DNA of 8,687 nt, taken from JABDDM01 sp038240295 (GTDB lineage: Bacteria > Bacteroidota > Ignavibacteria > Palsa-1295). The notes beneath the pieces are model-generated. The model worked only from the letters and a program-made list of their open reading frames with translations, was not told the origin of the DNA and did no database searches. The position numbers and the translations under genes were made by a program. Location of the stretch: positions 1 to 8,687 of the forward strand of contig JBBSDW010000139.1 of assembly GCA_038240295.1 (NCBI GenBank), in the 5' to 3' direction. How positions within the stretch are numbered: position 1 is the stretch's first letter; the number at the start of each line of letters is the position of its first letter. Below are positions 1 through 7,828 of this stretch, one piece after another.

Positions 1-269
1 AGGCTGCCGGCAAGAAGGAATGCCGTTGAAGCGATCGAAACCGCCAGCAGCGGCAGACGTGCGATCATCCAAGTCCTCGTCAGGACGATCGAATAAATAG
101 ACGCAAGCAAAACGGAGATTCCGACAAGCATACCAACCTCCATAGCGAGGCTGGTCGTCGGATTTCGCAAGGAGAAGACATCGAAGAGCATTCGTTCTGC
201 GACGATGCCCGAACCAAACCAAACGAAAACAAAGAGTGCAGGCCTGCGAGTGAAGGTTGGAGATTTCAC
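1..269 (-). CDS. N-terminal fragment of multi-pass membrane protein, probably ComEC/Rec2 family competence protein
   Basis: The frame opens with GTG at 269 and runs off the left edge of the window (89 whole codons). An in-frame TAG lies five codons upstream of the GTG, so no earlier start is available; no good Shine-Dalgarno is visible. Three hydrophobic stretches are seen at about residues 10-24, 45-63 and 68-87. Residues 8-25 begin with the pattern RRPALFVFVWFGSG, and the third helix ends LLAGS. This resembles the N-terminal DUF4131 region of ComEC/Rec2 proteins, where a short basic start leads into an R-P-A-L helix and the third helix ends in a glycine motif. ComEC forms the inner-membrane channel that brings single-stranded DNA into the cytoplasm during natural transformation. 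The competence domain and the metallo-beta-lactamase-like domain would lie outside the window. The gene begins 17 nt after the stop of the upstream giant secreted protein, so co-transcription is likely. Another polytopic membrane protein cannot be excluded. Confidence 0.5.
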   Translation of the reverse strand, partial: MKSPTFTRRPALFVFVWFGSGIVAERMLFDVFSLRNPTTSLAMEVGMLVGISVLLASIYSIVLTRTWMIARLPLLAVSIASTAFLLAGS

Positions 270-286
270 TTGAACAACGCTCTATT

Positions 287-3200
287 TCACCGCGCCAGCA
301 CCATCCGTTTTGTCCGTACGATCCCGTTCGCATGAAGCGAAGCGTAGTAAACGCCAGAAGGTAAATTGCCGGCATCAAAACGGACGCTGTAGTGCCCAGG
401 TTTTTTCCACTCGTCGAGCGGCGTTGCAACCTGCCTTCCGAGCACATCCTGCACAGTGATCGTTGCCTGGCAATCGACCGGAATATCATACGCAATGACG
501 GTCGATGGATTGAACGGATTTGGCGTATTCTGTACGATCATGACCTGCAACGGCACAGACCAGCCGTCGATAAGACGAACAGTTGCGCAAGTAGAGTCGA
601 GTGTGACTGTCGCACCTGTCGAAAGTGACTGCAAGCAAGTCCCTGAGACGGCCGCGTTGGCAAGTTCGACATCGAAACCAACGTGAACGATCGAAGTAAA
701 CGTAGATAGATCCGAACCGTTGAGCGTGCTGCCGAACTTGAGTTTGATAAGCGGAACACTATCGCCTACACCGCCTCCCCACATTAGGCTATCCTGTATG
801 CATTGATAGGTCAACAATTCATGACCAGGAATGCCGGTGAGCGTTGGATAGCCAAAATAGGAATGCGTGTTATCCTGATCGACGTCGGTCAGGAATAAAT
901 TGGTCGAATCATAACTCAGCTGAAGCGTGTACCCGTTCGCCTTATACACGTCGAGGTTATTCGCGGCCCAGATCGTCATCTCAAAATTTTCACCGCCCAG
1001 AACGTGAATATTCTGCGAAGCAGTGAATCGAATGCCGATGTGCGAACCGGTACCTGTGAGCGAGATGGTCTTCGACGATCCCTTTGGGATATTGAAATAA
1101 ACAGTAAGTGTTGCGCTTCGCAAGCCTTCGCCACCGGGTGCAAATCTGACTGGCAGATCTACAGATCCGTTTGGCGCAAGTACGATGTTGTTCGCCTGAA
1201 CGATAAATTCTGCGGCGTTTGATCCAGAGAGCACTACAGAGTCAACTGCCACGGCGATGTCGTTTGGATTCGTCAGCGTGATCGTTCGATCTTCGGTTTG
1301 ACAGGTAAGGATCGTGTCGAACGATGGCGTCGATAGCGACGCCACAGACACAGTCTCGACATGCGCGATGAGAATTACTTGCTTCTGCACGCCGTTTTTT
1401 GAAGCTACGAGAAGGGTTGCGATCTTTAATCCGTTCGGCGCGCCCGGCGTAAATCGGAGTGTGATCGAATCGGATTTGCCGGCACCTGTATCGACGACGA
1501 AAGGCAGTGCGCGGTTAAGCGCTGAAAAGAAGGTTTGGTCCGTTCCGGAAATTCCGAGCGATGCGATTTCGGTTCGGTATGTGCCGGTGTTCCCGATAAA
1601 GATCGTCGTATCCCTCGGCGGATCGGCTGCAGTAAAAAGTCCAAAATCAACCGTATCGATCGAGTGACCCGCACCGCGATCGGAATAGGCCTGCGGCTGA
1701 TCGATCACTCCCCTGCCATAGACATCGACAACATACGCTCGAAGATGAACCGTCCTGGCTATGACCTGCGTGTGCATTCTGCGGTTAAGCTCGCGTGGGT
1801 TGAACTCGATGGTCATCGAAGATGATTGCCCAGGCGCGACGGTCACAGGTAACGCTTGCGAGGCAATGGGATTCGTCACGTAAAATTTACTGGTGTCCTG
1901 CAAATGCCTTGGAAACCCGAAAATAGCTACAGGATCACTCGAAATATTTGTTAATGGTACGATCGAATCGAATGCGCCAGAGAGATCGGGCTTGAGCAAT
2001 CGATCGCCAAAGTCGATGATTTGATCGACAGTTTTGAGCGGGGTGATCGTCTTGATCTGCGTGCCGCCAGTGTAGGCATAACTATCGACATTGCCCAACG
2101 CATAGACGGTCGTTCCAAAGGGCTTCGCACATCTTAAATTGTGGGTTCCCTGTTTGAGCGTAATCTGCGCATACACATAATTGCTCTTTGGGATCGGCTT
2201 AAAGTTAGCCTTAGCAACGAGCGTTCCATCCAGCCTTAAGGATCCAATCCCTGAAGCATCGACCACAAGGTTGACAAAATTACCTGTAAAGGCAGAGGGA
2301 TTGACAACGCTCACAATGGTGTATGCGGTATCGAACTGCTCGACCGGAAAAATGAGCGCGAGTGCGGGATCGCCATAAGCAGGGTTGCTGCGATCATTGA
2401 GCTCTCCCCAGCTTGTATGCATATACTGACCTACCGCAATCGGATTGGTCGCAATGATAGAAGTCACACCGGTGAGGGCATTTATCTGGTAAAACTGGCC
2501 GGCATTGAGCGTAGCGACGATCGTGCCGTTCACCGCGATCGTATTGCCATCTTCCGCGGAAACAATCCGGACAAGATCCGGCCTGACCGAAGTAGCGTAC
2601 GGCACCACCAATGCAGAATCACCCCATGCGCTTACGGGTGGCATCTGCTCGATCAAATGATCTCTGCTCGCCTGACCATTTTGATTCGTCCCATTTTCCG
2701 GGATCTGCGTCCGCATGTGACCGCTAAAAACGGCGACAGGCTGGTCGGACTCGATGTGCGAACCGGTCTGGTCATTGGTCGCATCGATGTCATCACCCTG
2801 GACCATATAAACTTCGCCGGCGTTGAGCAAAATCGTAAAAGGCACGCCGCCCGGTTTGTTTGCGAATGTCCTTGCTGCAGGGGTAATCGTGACGTGTGTG
2901 CTATCTTGAACTCCCACGATCAAATACTCACCAGGAGTTTGTGAACCTCCCACGTCCGAAGTCGGAAAGTTCATCGTCCGATATTCTGTCCCAAGCACAT
3001 TGATCGGGAGCGCCATAAAGGCATCGGTCGAATAAAGTTTATGGTTCATTCCATAGACTGTAACATCGGTGTCGGCTGTGATGTGGACCGCCATGCCCGG
3101 CAGTACGACCTCCGACTGCGTGACCTCGACGCTCGTGGTGCTAAGATCGCTCGGAAGTACGATGGTTGTGATCGCTCCAGGTGTGGTCGTAAAACTTTGC

Positions 3201-3478
3201 GTAAAATTGATACCCGGCACTGAAACGACTCCATTGGCCGGGGTTCGGCTTGTGATATAGAGCGCCATCAAATTATCGTTCTCATTGCCCCCCTGGTTTG
3301 CGCCAAAGGCCACGTAAAAGTTTTTTCCGAGATTATTCCTTCGCGCCTGCGCCTGCAGCGAGAGGGGCTGGAGGGTGACGACGAACAAAATCGCGGCCAG
3401 AAACGAGAACGCATATCGGGAGCGCCTCTTCGGCAGGTGAGGCGTCAGAACAGATAAACCACCCAATGCCAATGACAT
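287..3478 (-). CDS. Large secreted surface protein: IgGFc-binding N-terminal-like domain, ASH-like repeats, cohesin-like domain, T9SS type A sorting domain
   Basis: This is a 1063-residue protein read from ATG at 3478. The frame stays open to a TTG at 3598, but ATG is preferred because it puts a normal Sec signal peptide near the N-terminus: basic KRRSR at 17-21, hydrophobic core 22-38, cleavage after QAQA at about 45. There is no clear Shine-Dalgarno. Residues 50-475 match the IgGFc-binding N-terminal domain of mucus FCGBP-like proteins: SDQPVAVFSGH at 244-254, SRDHLIEQMPP at 271-281, WGD at 285-287, DSYAYTGG at 465-472. About three ASH/HYDIN-like (choice-of-anchor D) beta-sandwiches follow (roughly 480-590, 605-707, 717-811), each opening near an xDFG-like or equivalent strand. 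A cohesin-like sandwich covers 813-970 and has Cys residues at 948 and 964. The last 85 residues are a textbook T9SS type A tail with PNPFNP at 986-991, DVLGRQV and SGVYY, ending in VLAR. Inferred role: Sec- then T9SS-exported surface adhesin or binding protein; the ligand is unknown. It is a paralogue of the gene ending at 3663. Confidence 0.85.
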   Translation of the reverse strand: MSLALGGLSVLTPHLPKRRSRYAFSFLAAILFVVTLQPLSLQAQARRNNLGKNFYVAFGANQGGNENDNLMALYITSRTPANGVVSVPGINFTQSFTTTPGAITTIVLPSDLSTTSVEVTQSEVVLPGMAVHITADTDVTVYGMNHKLYSTDAFMALPINVLGTEYRTMNFPTSDVGGSQTPGEYLIVGVQDSTHVTITPAARTFANKPGGVPFTILLNAGEVYMVQGDDIDATNDQTGSHIESDQPVAVFSGHMRTQIPENGTNQNGQASRDHLIEQMPPVSAWGDSALVVPYATSVRPDLVRIVSAEDGNTIAVNGTIVATLNAGQFYQINALTGVTSIIATNPIAVGQYMHTSWGELNDRSNPAYGDPALALIFPVEQFDTAYTIVSVVNPSAFTGNFVNLVVDASGIGSLRLDGTLVAKANFKPIPKSNYVYAQITLKQGTHNLRCAKPFGTTVYALGNVDSYAYTGGTQIKTITPLKTVDQIIDFGDRLLKPDLSGAFDSIVPLTNISSDPVAIFGFPRHLQDTSKFYVTNPIASQALPVTVAPGQSSSMTIEFNPRELNRRMHTQVIARTVHLRAYVVDVYGRGVIDQPQAYSDRGAGHSIDTVDFGLFTAADPPRDTTIFIGNTGTYRTEIASLGISGTDQTFFSALNRALPFVVDTGAGKSDSITLRFTPGAPNGLKIATLLVASKNGVQKQVILIAHVETVSVASLSTPSFDTILTCQTEDRTITLTNPNDIAVAVDSVVLSGSNAAEFIVQANNIVLAPNGSVDLPVRFAPGGEGLRSATLTVYFNIPKGSSKTISLTGTGSHIGIRFTASQNIHVLGGENFEMTIWAANNLDVYKANGYTLQLSYDSTNLFLTDVDQDNTHSYFGYPTLTGIPGHELLTYQCIQDSLMWGGGVGDSVPLIKLKFGSTLNGSDLSTFTSIVHVGFDVELANAAVSGTCLQSLSTGATVTLDSTCATVRLIDGWSVPLQVMIVQNTPNPFNPSTVIAYDIPVDCQATITVQDVLGRQVATPLDEWKKPGHYSVRFDAGNLPSGVYYASLHANGIVRTKRMVLAR

Positions 3479-3585
3479 GTCGATGTTAGTAGATGAATGC
3501 GCTGGAGCGGCACATTCGTGTGACCGGTTCTTCCCTGGCGTGTTGATTACGCGTAGAAGGTGAATGGTTACCCGATTACGAAGCC

Positions 3586-3660
3586 ACCTTTCGTTCAAAA
3601 AAATCCCGCAAAAAATCCCGCAACGATACCTTTATGAAGACACTTTTGCCGACGAAAGGT
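3586..3660. repeat. 9-bp inverted repeat bracketing the gap between the two giant paralogues
   Basis: ACCTTTCGT at 3586-3594 is the exact reverse complement of ACGAAAGGT at 3652-3660. The 57-nt loop contains the 12-nt tandem repeat. One arm touches the stop-codon side of the upstream gene and the other lies about 110 nt before the chosen start of the downstream gene. It could form a long-loop stem in the minus-strand transcript. A 9-bp match in a gap this size could also arise by chance. Confidence 0.4.
3598..3621. repeat. Perfect tandem duplication of a 12-nt unit in the intergenic gap
   Basis: AAAAAATCCCGC occurs twice head to tail at 3598-3609 and 3610-3621, with no mismatch. On the transcribed minus strand this gives two GCGGGA blocks, each followed by a T-run. 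There is no complementary arm before the T-runs, so it does not form a standard intrinsic terminator. It may be a slippage product in an A/T tract or part of a regulatory region for the downstream gene. Confidence 0.85.
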
Positions 3661-3662
3661 TA

Positions 3663-6600
3663 CTACTTCAGGACATCTATCTTGGTGGAGATTCTTGTGA
3701 GAGATCCGTCCAGGGGATCGGTTGCTTCCAGTTGAAGGAAGACAGGCCCGCTCGATACCAATTTAGCGGCATCGATATGAAGCACTTGAGCTCCGGCAGG
3801 GTACGAAGCAGCCTCCCCCGACGCCACCGTATTGCCTCGCATATCCGTCAGTTTCCACGCGATCATGAGGGCTCTGGCTGCACTGAAAGGGACGCTTATC
3901 CCATCCGGCGAGTGCGGATCCGCTGGATTTGGGCGCGGCGGTGAAACCTGAAAAAGAGGCGTTTGCCGACTCAGGTATCTGCGCGTCGTTACATCGCCGC
4001 AATCATTCGCGTAATAGAGTGTATCGGGCGTTCTTGCAAAGCGGAAACCGCATGGCTTTAGTGCGGTTTCGATCCAGACGCGAACAATGCTCGTGGTGTC
4101 CGGAGTGATAAACGCATGCATGAGTACGGTCAGCAGTAACGAATCCGAATTGTCGGTCAGGCTCGAAAGGTGCTGCCCCACAAACTGAATCGTGTACAGA
4201 CGGGTAACAGGATCCCAGGAGATCGAACTGTTATCGGGATCGGTCGCAAGCCGCTGCGTAACAGAGTTCGTACGGTCGATGCCTACCGGCTCGAAGAGAT
4301 CATTTGGCAGTTGGATGAAAACGGTAAAGCTATCGAGCTCCGGTCGTTTCAACCAATCGCCCGAAAGATAAATGGGCAAGCGGAAGGGAGCTGCATCACC
4401 GGCACTCGGAGTGTAGCTCGGGCGCACCGCATAGGTGTTCAGCAACTCGATCTTTCGCGTGAGATGAAACGTGAAGGCATCGACAAGATCGGGATCGTCG
4501 CCACCCGTCTTTCCATAGAGCTTGAGCGTCATCGACTGATCGCCATTAAGCGAATCGACCGGCAGTTGATAGCTGATGTTTATGTGGAAACTATCGAGCG
4601 GCGCAATGCGAATAGGGAAAAAGAATTTCTCCAGATTAAACCCTCCCGTACCGCCAGAGAGCGAAATACTATCAAAGACGATCGCCAATCCATAAGGATT
4701 GCGTATGGTAATCGTGCTATTGATACTATCGCAGCCAACGATCGTGCCGAGTTCGAATGCGCGCTGCCCGAAATCGGCATGATCGACACGAACCTTCCCT
4801 TGTACATATTCGAACGGCTGATTGCGAGAGTCGTTGATGACGCTCACCGTGTCATAAAAATCGCCGATTCGCTGCACGCTAAAACTTACGATGCCATTGA
4901 GCGAATTCTGATTTGCAACTTCGGGGAGGGTGTCGTTTCGAATAAAGCTTCGATTCGGATCGTTCTTGATCGTAAAGGCGAAATGGAAATCGGTTGAGTC
5001 GGTAACCTGCAATGAATCGATCAGCGCCTGCATCGAACCCGTGTTCGTGATCGCGTTTGTACGAATCGTATCCGCCGGAGTTAATTGTTGCGGAAGACGT
5101 GGGAGCGTGATCGTCCCGAAGTCGATGACCGGCGGTGTTGCAATCACATACGGCTCGACGCCCACGCCATAGAGCGTGTCAAAGATGTTCTGCAGTTCGC
5201 CTACGATCCGAACAACAGCTGTGTCGGGCCCGAGACGCGTTGGAGTGAAGGTTGCGCGGTAGCTCCAATGCGCTGTCGGTACACCGGCCGAATCGAGAAA
5301 GATCGAACTTCCGCCCGGAATCCCATCGAGTAGATTAAAGGCCGCCGCATCGCCCGAAATGACCGAGATCGAAGTAATATTCGTCGTGTCGTCGCCTGTG
5401 TTCGGAACATCGAGCGTCGCGATTGGCGATGTTCGAGCGACTCTCACCTTTCCGAAATTAAAATTTGCTCGGCCGATCGTCGGGAATACGCCGCGTCCCT
5501 TGATTAATACCGATTGGCTTGAATCGGTACCGATCGTCGCATTGCTCGAGACGAACGCGCGATAGCTGATATATCCGACGACGCTTGGACTAAAGCTCGT
5601 GTGCACGGCAATGCTTACCGAAGGATCGAGCGATACTCTCGGGATCGTATCGATTCTCAGCCCGTTTGGCAGGCCGGTGTAGAGTTCGCCATTGATCGTA
5701 ACCGGCGAAGTACCACTGCTTTGAATCTTGAAGGAATCCTGCTTGGTAAGCGTGACTCGCACTCGGCCGAAGTCGATGACTGGCGGCGTTACCTTGTCAT
5801 CCGGATCGACGCCGGCGCCGCGAAGCTTGATAAACACGTTCTTGCGTGCAGACGACCACACACGAACCAACGCGCTATCGGGACCCTGGGCATTTGGATG
5901 AAACCGAAAATGCACGGGCATCGATGCGCCGGGTGCAAGCTGGAACGGTGCAAAATTATTATCGAGTATTTCGAAGGCGCTGCTATCCCATCGCTCCCAT
6001 GAGTAACGATAGATCGTGATCGTGTCGATGAGGTCGTTCGCCGCGTAGGCGGAATAGACGCCAGTCAGGCTATCCTTTGCACTATGATCGAGAATGGTGT
6101 CGAAATCGAGATCGACGGCATAGAGGCTGTCGGTGTATCTAAAATCTCCGCCCCCGGCAAACGTGTAGGAATCGAACGTGCCAAATCCAAACGTCTCCGC
6201 GTAACACGGTTTGGGAGATTCAATATGTTGCTGGCCGGAGCCTACATCGAAGATCGAGAAAGCGTAGGGCGTGCCGGCGATCGCTCTGAGGGGAATATTT
6301 TTTGGCAGAAACTTTCCATTGAGACTCGTCTGCGTTACGACCGACGTGTCGAGAACGAGCGTGAGGTGATGTTCCGAAAATGCGACATCGTCGGCGATGC
6401 TTGGGATCGTATAACTCGTCGCCATATTCTGGATCGGCTGCACGACGGTCATGTCGGGATCACCAGGGAGATCGACATCGGGCCCAGCGGTTTGCTCATA
6501 CTTCATAACCATCGCAGGCTTTGACGTCACGATGGTACTGAGTGTGCCAGCCATGAACTGATACCAGGTGCCAGCCTGCAAGCGCGCCACAAGTGTACCG

Positions 6601-7799
6601 TTGACCGTCACCACGGTCGAATCGCTTCCCGCAAATACCCGAACCATGTCACCGCCAAGCGGCCGCAAATGTGCGCGATCCTGCGACGAGGATACCACAA
6701 TAAATTTATTGCCCCACAATTCCATCGGTGGAAGCTGCTCGCAAAGATGATCGCGGCTGATCACGTTCTGCAAAAATCTGGCAGGATCGAACTCAAGCGA
6801 ATCGGGCGAACTTGCGCGCTCGTGGCCGCTAAAGACAGCGATCGGCTGATCCGAAGAAATAAGCGATCCAGAAAGATCGCAATCATTTCCTGGGGCTGCT
6901 CCCGTATAGGCGAGCACCGCGATCGTGTCGACACTGGAAGTATACTTATTCGTCGATGAGTCGTAACTCAAATAAGTCTGCAGCGTCTTGAGCTTCCCGA
7001 TCGTCCCTTCGTCCTTCGCGAGAATTGGCAGTACCTGCCCACGATTAAGCGTGACCTGATAGGGAATGCCACGCTTGTATCTGCCGCCATACGAATCGGC
7101 GGTGAGCGTGAAAGAGACGTTCGTATTGTCGGCGGTAGCCGCTATCGCGAACTCGCTTCTCGGCGTCACATCGCTAGGCGAATAGCCACCGTAATAATTC
7201 AGCGCATTTCGGAGGCTTGCAACTACATACTTTTGCCCAAGACTCTCGACAGGTAGTGCGAGATACCCATCCGAACTCAAGTAATTATGCGACATCGCAT
7301 AAACAGCAACAAGATCTTCGGACTCGACATGCACAAGTAAGTTGTAGGCGATGTCATACTCATTGCCGGCGAGTGCTGCAAAGGTTGGGACCGTGATCAC
7401 GGTTAACCGATTGGGATCGGTGTAGGTTGAGATCGACCACGGGCTGCCGATCAAACTGATCTTGACCGGGGTTACCGATCGTGCGGAAATATAAATCTTT
7501 CGAAAGCTCGAATCGGTACCAGGACCATCGGAACCAACGGCTGAAAGGAATACGACATAAAAATCGCGCCCGACGGTTTTATAAACCGGCGAAGGTGCGC
7601 TTTGTATCTGTGGAAATTTGTCGGCGCCGAAGATATTCTGCAGCGAGGGTCGGTCGACGCTGGCGCCGGGACGCTGCTCGACATCTGACTTTGTGCGGTG
7701 AGGCGTCGCAGCGGTTCGCTCTGACTGCGCCATCGCAGTTCTGCCATCCAGAATCGCAACTACGGCAAGAAACAAAACGAAACGCCAAACCCAAGTCAC
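3663..7799 (-). CDS. Giant secreted surface protein: IgGFc-binding N-terminal-like domain, five ASH-like repeats, cohesin-like domain, divergent T9SS sorting domain
   Basis: This is a 1378-residue protein starting at GTG 7799, supported by GGAG 10 nt upstream and a signal peptide starting at once (R6, hydrophobic 7-17, cleavage after TAMA at 24). An in-frame TGA at 7847-7845 limits earlier starts. Residues 25-76 are a polar linker. Residues 77-555 match the IgGFc-binding N-terminal domain, with SSDQPIAVFSGH at 315-326, SRDHLCEQLPP at 348-358, WGN at 362-364 and DSYTFAGG at 543-550. About five ASH/HYDIN-like repeats follow (roughly 556-664, 672-770, 775-880, 888-1003, 1006-1112); the second and fourth both open with PPVIDFG. 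A cohesin-like domain lies at about 1115-1272 with Cys at 1250 and 1267. The last 95 residues look like a divergent T9SS type A tail (PRPNP at 1288-1292, SGPVF at 1350-1354, terminal VLK). The role is inferred as a Sec/T9SS-exported cell-surface binding protein; the ligand is unknown. Its nearest relative here is the gene at 287-3478. Confidence 0.87.
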   Translation of the reverse strand: MTWVWRFVLFLAVVAILDGRTAMAQSERTAATPHRTKSDVEQRPGASVDRPSLQNIFGADKFPQIQSAPSPVYKTVGRDFYVVFLSAVGSDGPGTDSSFRKIYISARSVTPVKISLIGSPWSISTYTDPNRLTVITVPTFAALAGNEYDIAYNLLVHVESEDLVAVYAMSHNYLSSDGYLALPVESLGQKYVVASLRNALNYYGGYSPSDVTPRSEFAIAATADNTNVSFTLTADSYGGRYKRGIPYQVTLNRGQVLPILAKDEGTIGKLKTLQTYLSYDSSTNKYTSSVDTIAVLAYTGAAPGNDCDLSGSLISSDQPIAVFSGHERASSPDSLEFDPARFLQNVISRDHLCEQLPPMELWGNKFIVVSSSQDRAHLRPLGGDMVRVFAGSDSTVVTVNGTLVARLQAGTWYQFMAGTLSTIVTSKPAMVMKYEQTAGPDVDLPGDPDMTVVQPIQNMATSYTIPSIADDVAFSEHHLTLVLDTSVVTQTSLNGKFLPKNIPLRAIAGTPYAFSIFDVGSGQQHIESPKPCYAETFGFGTFDSYTFAGGGDFRYTDSLYAVDLDFDTILDHSAKDSLTGVYSAYAANDLIDTITIYRYSWERWDSSAFEILDNNFAPFQLAPGASMPVHFRFHPNAQGPDSALVRVWSSARKNVFIKLRGAGVDPDDKVTPPVIDFGRVRVTLTKQDSFKIQSSGTSPVTINGELYTGLPNGLRIDTIPRVSLDPSVSIAVHTSFSPSVVGYISYRAFVSSNATIGTDSSQSVLIKGRGVFPTIGRANFNFGKVRVARTSPIATLDVPNTGDDTTNITSISVISGDAAAFNLLDGIPGGSSIFLDSAGVPTAHWSYRATFTPTRLGPDTAVVRIVGELQNIFDTLYGVGVEPYVIATPPVIDFGTITLPRLPQQLTPADTIRTNAITNTGSMQALIDSLQVTDSTDFHFAFTIKNDPNRSFIRNDTLPEVANQNSLNGIVSFSVQRIGDFYDTVSVINDSRNQPFEYVQGKVRVDHADFGQRAFELGTIVGCDSINSTITIRNPYGLAIVFDSISLSGGTGGFNLEKFFFPIRIAPLDSFHINISYQLPVDSLNGDQSMTLKLYGKTGGDDPDLVDAFTFHLTRKIELLNTYAVRPSYTPSAGDAAPFRLPIYLSGDWLKRPELDSFTVFIQLPNDLFEPVGIDRTNSVTQRLATDPDNSSISWDPVTRLYTIQFVGQHLSSLTDNSDSLLLTVLMHAFITPDTTSIVRVWIETALKPCGFRFARTPDTLYYANDCGDVTTRRYLSRQTPLFQVSPPRPNPADPHSPDGISVPFSAARALMIAWKLTDMRGNTVASGEAASYPAGAQVLHIDAAKLVSSGPVFLQLEATDPLDGSLTRISTKIDVLK

Positions 7800-7809
7800 G
7801 TTGTAGATA

Positions 7810-7813
7810 CTCC
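7810..7813 (-). promoter_or_regulatory. Ribosome binding site deciding the GTG start at 7799
   Basis: On the minus strand GGAG stands 10 nt before the GTG at 7799. This is the clearest Shine-Dalgarno match at any start in the window and supports a GTG initiator, which the signal peptide immediately downstream also favours. Confidence 0.55.
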
Positions 7814-7828
7814 GAAAAGAATTAGCTA

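Noticed and set aside
2417..2944. Plus-strand open frame of 175 codons
   Set aside because: It is antisense to the IgGFc-like domain of the 287-3478 gene, has no recognisable motif or convincing ribosome binding site, and has the same Arg/Ile-rich shadow composition.
3479..3598. N-terminal extension of the 287-3478 gene to a TTG at 3598
   Set aside because: It would put about 60 residues before the basic and hydrophobic parts of the signal peptide, which is not normal for Sec substrates. A GGGA just upstream is the only support.
3598..3625. Intrinsic terminator for the 1378-residue gene at the two T-runs
   Set aside because: The T-runs on the minus strand are preceded by GCGGGA with no complementary arm close enough to form a stem.
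4170..4997. Plus-strand open frame of 275 codons
   Set aside because: It lies wholly antisense to the 1378-residue gene, which has a clear domain architecture. Its product is rich in Arg and Ile with no recognisable domain, and it looks like a shadow produced by the codon bias of the opposite strand.
3441..7702. Shared GGTGAGGCGTC (11 nt) in the signal-peptide regions of both paralogues
   Set aside because: The match is short, is read in different frames and has unrelated flanks, so it is probably chance.
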